A stretch of 5,346 nt of DNA from an uncultured Oscillospiraceae bacterium (GTDB lineage: Bacteria > Bacillota > Clostridia > Oscillospirales > Oscillospiraceae), in NCBI GenBank assembly GCA_900758955.1, contig CAAETL010000249.1, positions 1 through 5,346 on the forward strand, written 5' to 3'. The translations under genes and the position numbers were made by a program. Below, one piece after another: positions 4,744 to 5,346 of the stretch. How positions within the stretch are numbered: position 1 is the first letter of the stretch; each line of letters starts with the position of its first letter. The notes under the pieces were generated by a model. The model worked only from the letters and a program-made list of their open reading frames with translations. It was not told the origin of the DNA and ran no database searches.

Positions 4744-5346
4744 TTACAGCAGATGCGCCCGCAGCTCCTCGCCGCTAAAGGGCGATAACGCCGCCGGGGG
4801 AATATCAAAGAGCGTGCGTCCCCCCGCTTGGCCCTCCTCATGCAGGCGGCAGGCCGCACGGATGCAGGCCACCAGGACGCTGCCCGTAAATTCCGGGTTT
4901 GAGTCCAGCTTCAGGGAGTATTCAATGGTGTGCTGATGCTCCCCATCCCAGCCGGTGACGCCGGAGCGAATCACGCTGCCGCCATGGGGCAGGCCCTTGT
5001 GGTCCCGGTCCATCTCTTCCTGGGTGATAAAGGCGACTGTGGTGTCGTACTCGTCAAAATAATTGGGCATGGTGACAATGGCCTTTTCAATGGCGGCCTT
5101 ATCGGCCCCATCCTCCGCCACCACATAGCACTCCCGGGTGTGCTTATCCCGGGTGGTAAGGGCGGGCTGCTCCCCTGCCCGCACGCGCTCCACCGCTTGG
5201 GGAACCGGCACGGTATACTGCCGTGCGTCTAAGACGCCGGGAATGCGGCGGACGGCATCGGAGTGCCCCTGGCTCACCCCGCGGCCCCAGAAGGTGTAGT
5301 CGCCGCCGTTGGGAAGAATGACGCCAGCATAGAGACGGTTCAGTGA
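4744..5346 (-). CDS. ddh: meso-Diaminopimelate D-dehydrogenase, C-terminal 200 residues (5' end outside window)
   Basis: This NADPH enzyme makes meso-diaminopimelate from L-tetrahydrodipicolinate and ammonia in one step, bypassing the acylated intermediates of the succinylase and acetylase routes. The frame is open to the window edge and starts SLNRLYAGVILPNGGDYTFWGRG, running straight into SQGHSDAVRRIPGV. These and MPNYFDEY (94-100 of the fragment), LPHGGSVI (119-126), HTIEYSLKLDSNPEFT (139-154) and a Gln-Gly-rich GQAGGRTLFDIPPAALSP tail match the catalytic and dimer part of the Corynebacterium glutamicum enzyme (320 residues) as I recall it. The missing part, about 125 residues, is the NADPH-binding Rossmann half. 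The GTG at 5277 is not the start: it is the Val of the conserved GxGVSQGHSDA block. It is followed by a strong terminator and then lysA, whose enzyme uses its product; meso-diaminopimelate also goes to peptidoglycan. Confidence 0.95.
   Translation of the reverse strand, partial: SLNRLYAGVILPNGGDYTFWGRGVSQGHSDAVRRIPGVLDARQYTVPVPQAVERVRAGEQPALTTRDKHTRECYVVAEDGADKAAIEKAIVTMPNYFDEYDTTVAFITQEEMDRDHKGLPHGGSVIRSGVTGWDGEHQHTIEYSLKLDSNPEFTGSVLVACIRAACRLHEEGQAGGRTLFDIPPAALSPFSGEELRAHLL

Noticed and set aside
4744..5277. A complete 177-residue minus-strand gene starting at GTG 5277
   Set aside because: The frame stays open upstream to 5346 and encodes the conserved TFWGRG that directly precedes SQGHSDA in diaminopimelate dehydrogenases. 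The GTG is an internal valine.

Overview
The window looks like a chromosomal segment of a fairly GC-rich Gram-positive anaerobe of the Clostridia, most likely an Oscillospiraceae-type gut bacterium. This rests on GC-rich codon use with strong GGAGG-type ribosome binding sites, compact U-tailed intrinsic terminators, a MepA/NorM-like MATE transporter, the dehydrogenase route to lysine, and a small helical protein of a type I associate with clostridial genomes. The assignment is inference from style and gene content, not from a marker gene.

Layout from left to right. Positions 1-172 are the last 56 codons of a + strand NlpC/P60-type cell-wall hydrolase. Two back-to-back hairpins follow (183-221 and 228-258). 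They end that gene and, from the other side, a minus-strand gene for a 127-residue coiled-coil protein with an acidic tail (279-662). A compact intergenic region (663-786) carries a good minus-strand promoter for that small gene and the ribosome binding site of a + strand tRNA-dihydrouridine synthase (787-1740). That gene converges on a minus-strand MATE efflux transporter (1823-3199), with a hairpin terminator between them. Upstream of the transporter, also on the minus strand, are lysA (diaminopimelate decarboxylase, 3351-4646) and the C-terminal 200 codons of ddh (meso-diaminopimelate dehydrogenase, 4744 to the window edge).

Ddh makes meso-diaminopimelate from tetrahydrodipicolinate in one reductive step, and LysA decarboxylates it to L-lysine, so the right third is a lysine/peptidoglycan-precursor unit. 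A strong intrinsic terminator lies between ddh and lysA. No separate lysA promoter is visible after it, and a segment just after the ddh stop codon is perfectly complementary over 8 nt to the loop and descending arm of the terminator. This makes a conditional terminator plausible. MATE follows lysA after a 151-nt spacer with only a weak candidate promoter.

I see no mobile element, CRISPR array, tRNA/rRNA or evident new multi-gene system. The points most worth a second look are the possible ddh-lysA attenuator, a nine-G run near the 3' end of lysA, a perfect hairpin at the start of the MATE reading frame, and the uncharacterised small helical protein.
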